A stretch of DNA of 64,000 nt, taken from the NCBI RefSeq assembly GCF_017948455.1, contig NZ_JAFFSU010000013.1, forward strand, positions 186,001 through 250,000, in the 5' to 3' direction. Below the pieces are notes generated by a model. The model was given only the letters and a program-made list of their open reading frames with translations, did not search any database and was not told the DNA's origin. Positions within the stretch are counted from its first letter, which is position 1. Each line of letters opens with the position of its first letter. Shown here in pieces: positions 8,789 to 17,955 of this stretch. The position numbers and the translations under genes were made by a program. The DNA is from Streptomyces sp. GESEQ-4. GTDB lineage: Bacteria > Actinomycetota > Actinomycetes > Streptomycetales > Streptomycetaceae.

Positions 8789-9175
8789 CTGTTGTCATCC
8801 TTTTGCCGTGAGACGTCGTGGTCGCCGCAGGCCGTAACTCACCACGTGGGAACGGGTGTTGGTGGGGGGTGCCGCAGCCGCCTCAGCATACCGGCGGCTC
8901 GGACACGGCCTGTTCTTCGTGCCGCCGGTCCCGTCCGGGCCGGATCGATCCCGGGCTCCGAGGCCGACTCGATCTCCGTACGCGCGGATTGAACCAGCAC
9001 GGCCGGCCGACCGTGAGACCACACGTGGCGGCGGCACGGTGCGGCTGCTCCGGAACCTCGCGTGACGTGGGACATATACGTTTTCGGTCGGATTGTGGCT
9101 ACCTTGGGACGCTTGCCCTGTGCGCAGTGCCGCGTCCTCCGGTGCACCGTCCCCCATCCATCGTCCAGGAGACCC
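8789..9175. other. intergenic region between divergent kinase and vanW-type genes
   Basis: 387 bases with no convincing gene. The kinase RBS is at its left end and the VanW RBS (AGGAG, 9167-9171) at its right. A possible plus-strand promoter is GGAACC (9052-9057) with TATACG (9075-9080), 17 bp apart, but it is weak. No repeats or RNA gene seen. Confidence 0.4.
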
Positions 9176-10879
9176 ATGCGCCCCCGAATACCCTCCGTTC
9201 CACCCCTCGCCCTGGCCGGCGGCGCTCTGACCGTCGGTGTGGGCGGCCTCTATCTCGCCGGGCTGCTGCTCGCGGGCGGGGACATCGACGCCGGTACGAC
9301 GGTGCGCGGTGTGGACATCGGGGGCCTGACCCGCGAGGAGGCCAGCCAGAAGCTGAAGGAGCGCCTGGGGGAGGCCGCGTCGCAGGACCTGGCCGTGACG
9401 GTCGGTGACCGCAGGGGCACGGTCGATCCGCAGGGGGCCGGAATCACCTTCGACATCCAGGAGACCGTCGACCGGGCGACGCGCACCGGTGATGCCGATC
9501 CGTTCAGCGTGATCGGCGGTCTCTTCCGCTCCGGCGGTGCCGTCGAGCCCGTCGTACGGGTCGACGAGGACAAGGCCCACTCCGCGCTCGGAAAGCTGGC
9601 GAAGTCCCTCGACCAAAAGGGCCGGAACGGTGCCGTCACCTTCGCGGACGGCCAGGTCCGGCAGGTCGCCGCGCGGGGCGGTCACGCGCTGGAGGTGGAC
9701 GCCGCGGTCGACCCCCTGCGCACCGCCTTCCTGCGCGGCGAGGCCGGCGCCACCACCGCGCTGCCCACCCGCGAGACGAAGCCGCAGGTCACGGCGGAGG
9801 AGGTGCGGCGGGCGGTGCGCGAGTTCGCGCGGCCGGCCATGTCGGCGCCCGTCACGCTCACCGCGGGCGACAAGCGGTTCACGATCGACCCATCCGTCCT
9901 GGGCGCACACCTGACGATGTGGCCTGACAAGACCGGCAGCCTGACCCCGAAGCTGGACGGCAAGGGCCTGCGCGCCGCCCCCGCGGTGGCCCGGTCCCTC
10001 GCCGACCTGCCCGCCGAGGCCGAGAACGCCGTGCTGCGCCTCGACGGCGACAAGGTCGCGGTGGCCGAGGACGCCCGCCCCGGCCAGGAGGTCACCGACA
10101 AGGCGCTGAGCAAGGCCGTACTGCCGCTGCTCACCAAGTCGGGCACCGCACGGACCGGCAAGGTGGCCACGCGGGAGACCCAGCCGCAGGTGACCCGCGA
10201 GAACGCCGCACGGCTGGGGCTGACGGAGAAGATGTCCTCCTTCACCGTCAACTTCGAACCGGCGCCTTACCGCACGAAGAACATCGGCCGGGCCGTGGAA
10301 CTGATCAACGGCTCCGTCGTCATGCCGGACGAGACCTGGAGCTTCAACCGGACCGTCGGCGAGCGCACCGAGGCCAACGGCTTCGTCGAGGGCGTCATGA
10401 TCCTCGACGACCAGTTCACCAAGGCGCCCGGCGGCGGGGTCTCCGCCGTGGCCACGACCATGTTCAACGCGATGTTCTTCGCCGGGGTCGACCCCGTGGA
10501 GTACGGCGCCCACTCCTTCTACATAGAGCGCTACCCGGAGGGCCGCGAGGCCACGGTCGCCTGGGGCAGCCTGGACCTGAGGTTCGCCAACGACTCCGGC
10601 AACGCCATCTACATCCAGGCCGAGTCCACCGACACCTCGGTGACCGTCACCTTCCTCGGCACCAAGAAGTACGACGAGATCGAGTCGGTCACGGGTCCGC
10701 GTACGAAGGTGAAGCAGCCGGAGAAGAAGGTCAGCACCGACAAGGAGTGCGTGCCGCAGACTCCGCTGGAGGGCTTCGACGTCACCGTGGAGCGGGTCTT
10801 CCGCGACGGTGGTGAAGAGGTGAAGCGGGAGCCGTTCCGCACCCACTACACGCCGCGCAACGAGATCATCTGCGAGTAG
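9176..10879 (+). CDS. VanW family protein with peptidoglycan-binding-like repeats
   Basis: 567 residues; ATG at 9176 follows AGGAG by 4 nt, and the upstream in-frame extension lacks an RBS. One N-terminal membrane anchor (LALAGGALTVGVGGLYLAGLLLAGG, about 10-35), then two similar modules (PG_binding_4 type; note ETKPQVTAEEVRR and ETQPQVTRENAAR) and a C-terminal VanW domain with PGGGVSAVATTMFNAMFFAG and EGREATVAW. VanW proteins occur in glycopeptide-resistance clusters and widely in actinobacteria; the biochemical role is unknown, probably at the cell wall outside the membrane. Confidence 0.9.
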   Translation: MRPRIPSVPPLALAGGALTVGVGGLYLAGLLLAGGDIDAGTTVRGVDIGGLTREEASQKLKERLGEAASQDLAVTVGDRRGTVDPQGAGITFDIQETVDRATRTGDADPFSVIGGLFRSGGAVEPVVRVDEDKAHSALGKLAKSLDQKGRNGAVTFADGQVRQVAARGGHALEVDAAVDPLRTAFLRGEAGATTALPTRETKPQVTAEEVRRAVREFARPAMSAPVTLTAGDKRFTIDPSVLGAHLTMWPDKTGSLTPKLDGKGLRAAPAVARSLADLPAEAENAVLRLDGDKVAVAEDARPGQEVTDKALSKAVLPLLTKSGTARTGKVATRETQPQVTRENAARLGLTEKMSSFTVNFEPAPYRTKNIGRAVELINGSVVMPDETWSFNRTVGERTEANGFVEGVMILDDQFTKAPGGGVSAVATTMFNAMFFAGVDPVEYGAHSFYIERYPEGREATVAWGSLDLRFANDSGNAIYIQAESTDTSVTVTFLGTKKYDEIESVTGPRTKVKQPEKKVSTDKECVPQTPLEGFDVTVERVFRDGGEEVKREPFRTHYTPRNEIICE

Positions 10880-10912
10880 GGCGGCGGGTCGGCCTCCAGC
10901 CCCTTCGGAACC

Positions 10913-11524
10913 TCACACCGCCGGCTCCCACACGAACCCGTCCGGGTCGGTGAAGGTCCCGGCGTCGCCGCCGATCGTGAGCCGGTGGGACCCGCTGCCC
11001 TCCGGCGGGACTCCGGCGACCTTGACCAGGCCGCGACGTCCGTACAGCGACAGTTTGACGGGACTCGACGAGGCGTCGAACTCGACGTACTTGCTGCCGA
11101 AGCTCTTCGCGACCTTGAAGCCGCGGTCGACGTAGAACCGCTTGGTCGCGGCCATGTCCGAGACGCCGAGGAGGAGAACGATCTCATCGATCTCCCGGCT
11201 GTCCGGTCCGGTGTCCTTCTTCGACGAGCTCGCGAGCTGCCAGATCGTCCCGTCGGGGGCCCGTACGACACCGCCGTAGCCCCAGAACGACTTCTTGGCG
11301 GGCTTCAGCTCGGTGGCGCCGGCGGCCAGGGCGGCGCCGAACAGGCCGTTGACGATCGACGGCTGGGAGACCACGAGCGACACTGTGAACCCGCGGAAGC
11401 CGGACGTCGGCTCCTCCGAGGCCCGCACACGTACCTGTTTGCCCAGGCCGAAGGCATCGGCGTAGAAGCGCTCGGCGGCCGTGGGGTCGGCCACCTCGAG
11501 GGTGACGCAATCGATGGAGGTCAT
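10913..11524 (-). CDS. VOC (glyoxalase/bleomycin-resistance fold) protein, two modules
   Basis: 203 residues from ATG (MTSIDCVTLEVADP); a GTG three codons earlier (11533) is equally possible and neither has a clear RBS. Two VOC halves are visible: the first begins VTLEVADPTAAERFYADAFGL, the second VLLLGVSDMAATKRFYVDRGF and ends in FTDPDGFVWEPAV. Such proteins can be glyoxalases, dioxygenases or drug-binding proteins; the ligand cannot be read from the sequence. Convergent with the VanW gene. Confidence 0.8.
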   Translation of the reverse strand: MTSIDCVTLEVADPTAAERFYADAFGLGKQVRVRASEEPTSGFRGFTVSLVVSQPSIVNGLFGAALAAGATELKPAKKSFWGYGGVVRAPDGTIWQLASSSKKDTGPDSREIDEIVLLLGVSDMAATKRFYVDRGFKVAKSFGSKYVEFDASSSPVKLSLYGRRGLVKVAGVPPEGSGSHRLTIGGDAGTFTDPDGFVWEPAV

Positions 11525-11665
11525 GGCACTCACGCTAGGCGCGGCTCAGTGCCCGGCGCTTCTCGAATCCTGACCGGCCGACGCAGCCCCTGGCGCAGGA
11601 GACCGCCGCCGTCGTCGTCTGCGTGTATGCGACGGGGGAAGAATGAGGCGTTTTACGGTGCTCTG

Positions 11666-12268
11666 ATGCGACTTGTGCCGTGGTGGACCCTCCTTTCATC
11701 GGCGTGCGCGCCTCTCGTGCTGATCGGCGGCTGGTCGGTCGCGGCGCTGATCGAGGGGCCCGCCTATGACCCCGCCACCCAGACGATCAGTGTGCTGGCG
11801 GCCTACGGGGCGTCGGGGTACTGGGTGATGACCCCGGCCCTGTTCGTGCTGGGCGTCTGCCATCTGCTCACCGCCTGGGGTCTGCGGCCGGCCGCGTTCG
11901 CCGGGCGGGTGGCGCTGGGCGGGGGCGGATTCGTGGCGTTGGTGGTGGCGCTGGTGCCGCCGCCGAGCAGCGGGGGTTCGCTGCGGCACGGTTCGGTCGC
12001 CGCGGTCGGCTTCATGCTCCTGGCGGTGTGGCCGGTGCTGGCCGCCGTGCGCGGCGCGTCCGCACCCTGGGCCCTGCGGCCGGGGCCCTCCCTCGCGGCG
12101 AGCGCGCTGATGGGTCTCGCCGCACTCTGGTTTCTCATCGAGATGCAGCAGGACGAGGGTGCCATCGGGGCCGCCGAGCGTCTGGTGACGGCGATGCAGG
12201 CCCTGTGGCCCTTCGTGGTCGTCGCGTCCTGCGTACGGCGCCCCTACGGCGACCGGTCGAGGGGCTGA
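11666..12268 (+). CDS. DUF998-type integral membrane protein
   Basis: About 200 residues with six predicted membrane spans. The conserved start of the family is visible: a first helix (SSACAPLVLIGGWSVAALI) followed by YDPATQTISVLAAYGASGYWVMTPALFVLG. The start is uncertain: ATG 11666 (MRLVPWW) is preferred because it precedes the first helix directly; ATG 11627 adds 13 residues. Function of DUF998 proteins is unknown. Confidence 0.75.
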   Translation: MRLVPWWTLLSSACAPLVLIGGWSVAALIEGPAYDPATQTISVLAAYGASGYWVMTPALFVLGVCHLLTAWGLRPAAFAGRVALGGGGFVALVVALVPPPSSGGSLRHGSVAAVGFMLLAVWPVLAAVRGASAPWALRPGPSLAASALMGLAALWFLIEMQQDEGAIGAAERLVTAMQALWPFVVVASCVRRPYGDRSRG

Positions 12269-12276
12269 CATTCCGG

Positions 12277-12294
12277 TTTTGAAAAGTTTCAAAA
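12277..12294. promoter_or_regulatory. LacI-type palindromic operator upstream of alpha-L-rhamnosidase
   Basis: TTTTGAAA-AG-TTTCAAAA is a perfect 8-bp-arm palindrome. Actinobacterial plant-polysaccharide genes often carry GAAA(N)TTTC operators for LacI-family repressors. It lies 128 bp before the rhamnosidase start, right after the DUF998 stop, so it may cover the promoter. Confidence 0.55.
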
Positions 12295-12421
12295 GCCGTT
12301 CAATTTTCGCTGCGACTTCTTCGGTCGAATCCATGGACAGCCATCCCAGACGCCACTAGGTTCCCGGCCGATCGCAGTGAATCGATACAACCCGTGAGTC
12401 GAAAGCCGAAGGGATGACGGC

Positions 12422-15400
12422 GTGGACAACGGCGTGGACAACGGAATCGACAGCGAACGGAACGGGGTGCCCCGCAGAACCGTGCTCGCCGTGAGCGTGG
12501 GTACGGCGGTCGCGGCGGCGGTGACGACGGGGGGAGGTGCGGCGTATGCCGCGCCGTCCGCCGCAGGGGAGACCTCCGTCTCCGCCCTGGCCGGGAAGCA
12601 CCTGACCGTGGAGCACCTGACCGTGGAGCACCGGACGGACCCTCTGGGCGTGGACGAACCCACCCCCCGCTTCGGCTGGCACCTGCGCTCGCCGGTCCGG
12701 GGCCGGCGCCAGACGGCGTACCAGATCCTGGTCGGGACCAGGCCCGGACGCACGGACGTGTGGAACAGCGGCCGTGTTGACTCGGCGGACTCCGTGGCCG
12801 TGCGGTACGCGGGCCCCGAACTCCGGCCCTCCACCCGCTACTTCTGGACCGTCCGGGTCTGGGACGAGCACGGCCGCAAGGTCTCCGGCCCCACCGCCGC
12901 CTTCGAAACCGGTCTCCTCAGCACGGACGGCGTGACCGGCTGGAACGGCGCCCAGTGGATCAGCATGGCGGACAAGCGTCCGAACACCGCCGGAGCGCCG
13001 CTGCTCCGCCATGAAACCGCCCTCCGCAAGGCCCGCGTCGCACAGGCCCGCCTCTACATCTCGGCTCTCGGCGTCTACGAGGCCCACCTCAACGGCCGCC
13101 GCGTCTCCGTCCCGCAGGACGGCGGGCGCACGTACGAGCTGCTCACGCCGGGCTGGACCAACTACGACACCAGCGTCAACTACATGACGTACGACGTGAC
13201 CGACCTGCTCGCGGGCGGGCGGCGCGTCACGCTCGCCGCGGTCCTCGGCAACGGCTGGTACAACTCGCGCGTCAGCGAAGCGGTCGACGGCGCGCCCGCG
13301 AGCAAGTACTACAGCAAGGACGGCAATCCGCTCGCCCTGAAGGCGAAGCTGCTGATCCGGTACACCGACGGCACGACCCAGACGGTGGTCACCGCGCCCG
13401 GCACCGGCTGGAAGGCCACCGACACCGGCCCGTACCGCGCGGACGACATCTACGACGGGCAGACCTACGACGCCCGCAGGGAACTGGACGGCTGGACGGC
13501 GAACGGTTTCGACGACAGCACCTGGGCGGACGTCGACGTACACGGTTTCGCCGCGAAGTTCCCCGACTCGAAGCTGATCGCCTACCCCGGCGAGACGGCG
13601 CGCCTGATGCCGCAGTGGGACCGCCGGCCGCAGTCGGTGACCGTCTACGACAAGGTCACCGGCGCCTCCGACAGCCCCAACGGCAAGGGCCGTATCGTCG
13701 TCGACCCGGACCGCTCGACCACCGACCCGGCCGAGGCCGCGCGCGCCCGGGTCACCCTCGGCACCGGGGACACCGCCGTCTTCGACCTGGGCCAGAACCT
13801 GGTCGGCGTCCCCCGCTACACCCTCGAGGGCCCGGCCGGCGCCGAAGTCGTGTTCCGTTTCGGCGAGATGCTCAACGACGACAGCGCGGGCGCCGACGGT
13901 CCCGAGGGCTCGGTCTATCTGGCCAACCTGCGCTCCGCCAAGGCGACCAGCACCTACGTCCTGAAGGGCGCCGAGGCCGGCGAGACCCACGAGGACTCGC
14001 TCACCTTCTACGGCTTCCGCTACGTCCAGGTGCGCGTCGCCACCCCCGGCACCACCGTCACCGTCTCCGGCGTCACCGGCAAGGTCGCCACCTCCGCCGT
14101 CCGCGACACCGGCACCGTCACCACCGACAACGACCTCGTCAACCAGCTGTTCAGCAACGTCCGTTGGGGCCAGCGCGGCAACTACCTCTGGGTCCCCACC
14201 GACTGCCCGCAGCGCGACGAGCGCCAGGGCTGGACCGGCGACACCCAGGTGTTCTGCAACACCGCCCTCTACAACGGCGACGCGGTGAACTTCCTCAGCC
14301 ACTTCCAGGACACCCTCATCGCCTCGCAGACCGCCTACGGCCTCGACGGCGCCCAGTTCCCCTGTATCGCCCCCGGCTCCCGGTACGCCTTCCCGGCCCC
14401 CGCGAGCGGCTGGGCCGACGCGGGTGTCATCGTGCCGTGGACCGTCTGGCAGATGTCCGGCGACACCACGGTGATCGACCGCAGCTGGGCGGCCATGACC
14501 AAGTACGTCGACTGGATCCGCGCCAAGTCCGGTGACGCGTACGCCGGTCAGGGCGCGATCTTCGGCGACTGGCTGTCGTTCCAGAACACCAGCGCCCAGC
14601 TGATGAGCGACGCCTACTTCGCGTACTCCACCCGGCTGCTGGCGGACATGGGTCGCGCCACCGGCCGTACGGCCGAAGCGTCCGCCTACGACGAGCTGTC
14701 TGCGCGGATCAAGAAGGCGTTCACCGCGAAGTATCTCGCCACCGACGCCTCCGGCAGGCTCGTGCTCCGCTCCAGCCTCGGCAAGCCGCAGGACTGGGGC
14801 GAACCGGCCCCGGCGGAGGACAACTCCCAGACCGCGCTGGTGTGGGCGCTCAAGCTCGGCCTGTACGACACGGACGTGCAGCGCCGCGAACTGGTGGCCC
14901 TGCTCGCCGAGAACATCGGCAACTCGGAGGAGTACAAGCAGGCCCACCCGGACAGCGCCCGGGTGGACTACGCCGAGAACACGCTGTCCGTGGGTTTCCT
15001 GGGCGTCAACGTCCTCGCCCCCGTGCTCACCGCCGCGGGCCGCGCGGACCTGGCGTACGCACTGCTCCACCAGGACGCCATGCCGTCCTGGCTGTACTCG
15101 GTGAAGAACGGCGCCACCACCGTGTGGGAGCGCTGGAACTCCTACTCCGAGGAGGACGGCTTCGGCCCGGTCGAGATGAACTCGTTCAACCACTACGCCT
15201 ACGGCGCCATCGCGGAGTGGATGTACGAGGACATGGCCGGCATCGCCAAGGACCCGGCCCACCCCGGCTTCCGCCACTTCTTCCTGCGGCCGCACATCGA
15301 CCCCACCGGGAAGGTCACGCGAGTGGCGGGCTCTTACGTCTCCCCGTACGGCGAGATCGTCAGCGAGTGGACCGTCACGGGGACGACGTTCACCCACCGC

Positions 15401-15583
15401 TGCGTGGTCCCGCCCAACACGACGGCGACCTTGCGCGTCCCGACGGCCGATCCGGAGTCGGTGCGGGAGGGACGGACACCGCTGGCTCGTGTGCCCGGGG
15501 TGAAGTACCTGGGTTACGTGGACGGGGCGGCCGACTACCGGATTCCGTCCGGCGGTTACCGGGTGACCAGCGCGCTGCGGTGA
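12422..15583 (+). CDS. secreted alpha-L-rhamnosidase, glycoside hydrolase family 78
   Basis: 1053 residues from GTG at 12422, preceded by GAAGGGA. The N-terminus has RRTVLAVSVGTAVAAAV with AYA cleavage, a twin-arginine or Sec signal. N-terminal beta-sandwich domains (HRTDPLGVDEPTPRFGWHL; WTVRVWDEHGR) precede the (alpha/alpha)6 barrel with VPTDCPQRDERQGWTGD and SFNHYAYGAIAEWMYEDMAG, the GH78 active-site regions with the catalytic acids. It releases L-rhamnose from plant or cell-wall glycans outside the cell. A short in-frame duplication gives HLTVEHLTVEH near residue 61. Likely controlled by the palindrome at 12277-12294. Confidence 0.95.
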   Translation: MDNGVDNGIDSERNGVPRRTVLAVSVGTAVAAAVTTGGGAAYAAPSAAGETSVSALAGKHLTVEHLTVEHRTDPLGVDEPTPRFGWHLRSPVRGRRQTAYQILVGTRPGRTDVWNSGRVDSADSVAVRYAGPELRPSTRYFWTVRVWDEHGRKVSGPTAAFETGLLSTDGVTGWNGAQWISMADKRPNTAGAPLLRHETALRKARVAQARLYISALGVYEAHLNGRRVSVPQDGGRTYELLTPGWTNYDTSVNYMTYDVTDLLAGGRRVTLAAVLGNGWYNSRVSEAVDGAPASKYYSKDGNPLALKAKLLIRYTDGTTQTVVTAPGTGWKATDTGPYRADDIYDGQTYDARRELDGWTANGFDDSTWADVDVHGFAAKFPDSKLIAYPGETARLMPQWDRRPQSVTVYDKVTGASDSPNGKGRIVVDPDRSTTDPAEAARARVTLGTGDTAVFDLGQNLVGVPRYTLEGPAGAEVVFRFGEMLNDDSAGADGPEGSVYLANLRSAKATSTYVLKGAEAGETHEDSLTFYGFRYVQVRVATPGTTVTVSGVTGKVATSAVRDTGTVTTDNDLVNQLFSNVRWGQRGNYLWVPTDCPQRDERQGWTGDTQVFCNTALYNGDAVNFLSHFQDTLIASQTAYGLDGAQFPCIAPGSRYAFPAPASGWADAGVIVPWTVWQMSGDTTVIDRSWAAMTKYVDWIRAKSGDAYAGQGAIFGDWLSFQNTSAQLMSDAYFAYSTRLLADMGRATGRTAEASAYDELSARIKKAFTAKYLATDASGRLVLRSSLGKPQDWGEPAPAEDNSQTALVWALKLGLYDTDVQRRELVALLAENIGNSEEYKQAHPDSARVDYAENTLSVGFLGVNVLAPVLTAAGRADLAYALLHQDAMPSWLYSVKNGATTVWERWNSYSEEDGFGPVEMNSFNHYAYGAIAEWMYEDMAGIAKDPAHPGFRHFFLRPHIDPTGKVTRVAGSYVSPYGEIVSEWTVTGTTFTHRCVVPPNTTATLRVPTADPESVREGRTPLARVPGVKYLGYVDGAADYRIPSGGYRVTSALR

Positions 15584-15596
15584 CGCCGGACGGGAG

Positions 15597-16613
15597 TCAC
15601 CACGTGGGCCCCAGCGCCAGCAACCGCTCCCGTACCCGTACGACGTCCGGATTCTCCGGTGTCCCCGGGCGCTGGACGAGATAGCCGGTGTTGATCGGCG
15701 GATCGTCCGTCTCGTGCAGCAGGACCAGTGCGCCGTCGGCGAGTTCGGCGGTGCAGAGGTAGCGGGGCAGGACCGTGAAGCCCGCGCCCGCCGTGACCGC
15801 CGCCAGGACACCGCGCAGGTCGGGCATGGTCACGGCGGCACGGCAGTTGAGGCGCTGCTCGAAGACGTGACGCCAGTAGCGGCGGACGATGGGCAGGTCC
15901 TCCGCGTACGTGATCAGCGGGACAGTGTGCAGGACGCCGGGTCCCTCCCTGGTGAGGCGGCCGGCGAGATGCTCGGCCCACCTCGGCGCGGCGACGAGGA
16001 CGAACTCCTCGTCCAGCAGCGGCATCGCGGCCAGCGTCCGGCCCCGCGGGCGCGTGGTCGCGATGACCAGGTCGTGGCGGCCGGACCGCAGTTCGTCGAG
16101 GAGCGGGTCGGTCAGGCCCGGCGTGATCCGCAGCTGCACGCCGTCCGCGACGAGCGGCGCCAGCGCGGGCAGCACCCGGACGCAGAGGAGTTCGGCGGGA
16201 CCGGCCAGATGGACCGGAGCGGTGGCCGGCGTCTGAGCCGGGTCGTGTCCGGCGGCGGCCAGGAGCGCGTCGAGCGGGCCCGCGATACGGGTCGCCAGGT
16301 CATGGGCGTACGGCGTCGGCGTGACCCCGCGCGGCAGCCGGGCGAACAGCTCGCGCCGCGACTGCCGTTCCAGGGCCCTGACCTGCGTGGTCACCGTGGG
16401 CTGCGAAATACCGAGCAGCTGGGCGGCGGCGGTGAAGGAGCCGGAGCGGTAGACGGCGAGGAAGGTGCGGACGAGGTTCAGGTCCAGGGGCGGGGGCGGG
16501 GAGTGCGGCGCGGGGGAGTGCGGCGCCCCGTCCGGGCCCCGGGGTTCGCGGGACCCATAGGCCCCATGGGTCTCATGGGACTCATGGGAGCCATTGGAAT
16601 CCTGATGCCTCAT
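15597..16613 (-). CDS. LysR family transcriptional regulator
   Basis: 338 residues. The winged helix-turn-helix is at about 44-103 (LVRTFLAVYRSGSFTAAAQLLGISQPTVTTQVRALER) and an effector-binding domain follows. An unusual low-complexity extension of about 42 residues (Ser/His/Glu, then Pro-rich) precedes it; its DNA is built from CATGGG-spaced repeats (16556-16600). There is no clear RBS before ATG 16613, so the true start may be internal and non-ATG. It lies 43 nt downstream of the DJ-1/PfpI gene on the same strand, the probable target. Confidence 0.85.
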   Translation of the reverse strand: MRHQDSNGSHESHETHGAYGSREPRGPDGAPHSPAPHSPPPPLDLNLVRTFLAVYRSGSFTAAAQLLGISQPTVTTQVRALERQSRRELFARLPRGVTPTPYAHDLATRIAGPLDALLAAAGHDPAQTPATAPVHLAGPAELLCVRVLPALAPLVADGVQLRITPGLTDPLLDELRSGRHDLVIATTRPRGRTLAAMPLLDEEFVLVAAPRWAEHLAGRLTREGPGVLHTVPLITYAEDLPIVRRYWRHVFEQRLNCRAAVTMPDLRGVLAAVTAGAGFTVLPRYLCTAELADGALVLLHETDDPPINTGYLVQRPGTPENPDVVRVRERLLALGPTW

Positions 16614-16656
16614 GGCGATGAGCCTAGCTCTCCGCTATGGCTCGCGGCCTGCCCGG

Positions 16657-17352
16657 TCAGGCCAGCTTCTTCAGCAGCTCGGTGGCGGCCGGGGCGGCGG
16701 AGGCCGGGTTCTGGCCGGTGACCAGGTTGCGGTCGACGACCACGTACGGCGCCCACGGCTCGCCGACCTGGACGTCCACGCCGGCCTCCACAAGACGCGT
16801 CTCCAGCAGCCACTTCGCCTTGTCGGCGAAACCGGACTGCGTCTCCTCGGCGTTGGTGAAGGCCGCGACCCGGTAACCCGCGAAGGCGTTGTCGCCGCCG
16901 GCCCGGACAGCGGCCAGCAGCGCGGCCGGACCGTGGCAGACGACGCCGAGCGGCTTGCCGGAGTCCAGGGTGTCGGTGAGCAGCTTGCCGGAGGTGGCGT
17001 CGACGGAGAGGTCCTCCATCGGGCCGTGACCGCCCGGGTAGAAGACGGCGTCGTAATCGTCGAGCCGGACGTCCTCCAGCTTGACCGGCTGCTGAAGCTC
17101 GGTGATCGAGGCGAGCGCGGCCGCGACCCGGTCGGCGCCCTCCTGACCGCCGTTGAACTCCGGCGCCAGGCTGGCGCGGTCCACGGTCGGCACGACGCCG
17201 CCGGGCGTGGCGACCACGATCTCGTGACCGGCGGCCTTGAACGCCTCGTACGGGGCGACGGCCTCCTCGGCCCAGAAGCCGGTCGGGTGCAGGGAGCCGT
17301 CGGCGAGAGTCCAGTGGTCGACACCGGTTACTACGAAGAGGATTTTTGACAT
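16657..17352 (-). CDS. DJ-1/PfpI family type 1 glutamine-amidotransferase-like protein
   Basis: 231 residues from ATG. The nucleophile elbow is GVVCHGPAALL (Cys near 139) and the upstream acidic residue lies in DAVFYPGGHGPMEDL, as in Hsp31-type glyoxalase III/chaperone proteins. WAEEAVAPYEAFKAAGHEIVVATPGG is the family N-terminal signature. It probably removes methylglyoxal-type damage or acts as a stress protein in the cytoplasm. It is divergent from an NTF2-like gene across a region with repeats. Confidence 0.88.
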   Translation of the reverse strand: MSKILFVVTGVDHWTLADGSLHPTGFWAEEAVAPYEAFKAAGHEIVVATPGGVVPTVDRASLAPEFNGGQEGADRVAAALASITELQQPVKLEDVRLDDYDAVFYPGGHGPMEDLSVDATSGKLLTDTLDSGKPLGVVCHGPAALLAAVRAGGDNAFAGYRVAAFTNAEETQSGFADKAKWLLETRLVEAGVDVQVGEPWAPYVVVDRNLVTGQNPASAAPAATELLKKLA

Positions 17353-17408
17353 GCGTCCACCCTAGGGGGGCCTGCCATAGGGATCCAATGAGGAATCCGA
17401 TGTGTGTC

Positions 17409-17464
17409 ATAGCTAATCCAATAGCTACGGACCGGTACCCGATACGCGTTACCCGATACGCTTA
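17409..17464. repeat. direct repeats in a divergent promoter region
   Basis: ATAGCTA occurs at 17409-17415 and 17421-17427, and a tandem 14-bp repeat starting ACCCGATACGC occurs at 17437-17450 and 17451-17464. They lie between the divergent DJ-1 gene (start 17352) and the NTF2-like gene (start near 17496), a place for regulator binding, possibly by the neighbouring LysR protein. Confidence 0.5.
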
Positions 17465-17495
17465 TTCAACTTGTTGAGTAGTCCACAGTGAGGTG

Positions 17496-17897
17496 ATGCT
17501 CGTGCACCCGTTCCGCAAGGCCGTCGAGAACCGTGACATCGCGGCCGTAGAGGCGCTGCTGGCCGACGACGTCGTGTTCACCAGCCCCGTCGTCTTCAAG
17601 CCCTACCCGGGCAAGGCGATCACCGCCGCGATCCTGCGCGGCGTGCTCCGCGTCTTCGAGGACTTCACCTACGTCCGTGAGATCGCCAACCCCGACGGCC
17701 GCGATCACGCGTTCGTCTTCACCGCCACCGTGGCCGGAAAGCAGCTCCAGGGCTGCGACTTCCTGCACTTCGACGAGGACGGCCGCATCGACGAGTTCAC
17801 CGTCATGGTCCGTCCGCTGTCCGCCGCGAACGCGCTGGCCGAGGCGATGGGTGCGCAGTTCGAGCAGATCGAGCGGGAGGCGGCCGGCGCGCAGTGA
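17496..17897 (+). CDS. SnoaL/NTF2-like fold protein
   Basis: About 133 residues. Starts at 17493 (GTG), 17496 (ATG) and 17502 (GTG, best spaced from GTGAGG) are possible. HPFRKAVENRDIAAVEALLADDVVFTSPV is the typical NTF2-like N-terminal helix and strand, and GRIDEFTVMVRP the last strands. The family covers isomerases, cyclases and binding proteins; no catalytic residues identify a reaction here. Confidence 0.8.
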   Translation: MLVHPFRKAVENRDIAAVEALLADDVVFTSPVVFKPYPGKAITAAILRGVLRVFEDFTYVREIANPDGRDHAFVFTATVAGKQLQGCDFLHFDEDGRIDEFTVMVRPLSAANALAEAMGAQFEQIEREAAGAQ

Positions 17898-17955
17898 CGC
17901 GGGCCACAGGGCGGGCGGGGAACTCGGACCCCGCCGGGCCCGACTGCTGAAGGTG

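Noticed and set aside
9052..9082. SigR/SigE-type promoter (GGAAC ... GTT) before the VanW gene
   Set aside because: Spacing to the possible -10 GTT is 23 bp, too long for those sigma factors.
12356..15811. 1151-residue minus-strand open frame opposite the rhamnosidase
   Set aside because: It is the antisense frame of a clear GH78 gene, kept open by GC-rich codon use; no domain or RBS.
16556..16600. CATGGG-spaced repeats near the LysR start as operators
   Set aside because: They lie within the predicted LysR N-terminal extension and could be coding low complexity; without a mapped start an operator role cannot be supported.
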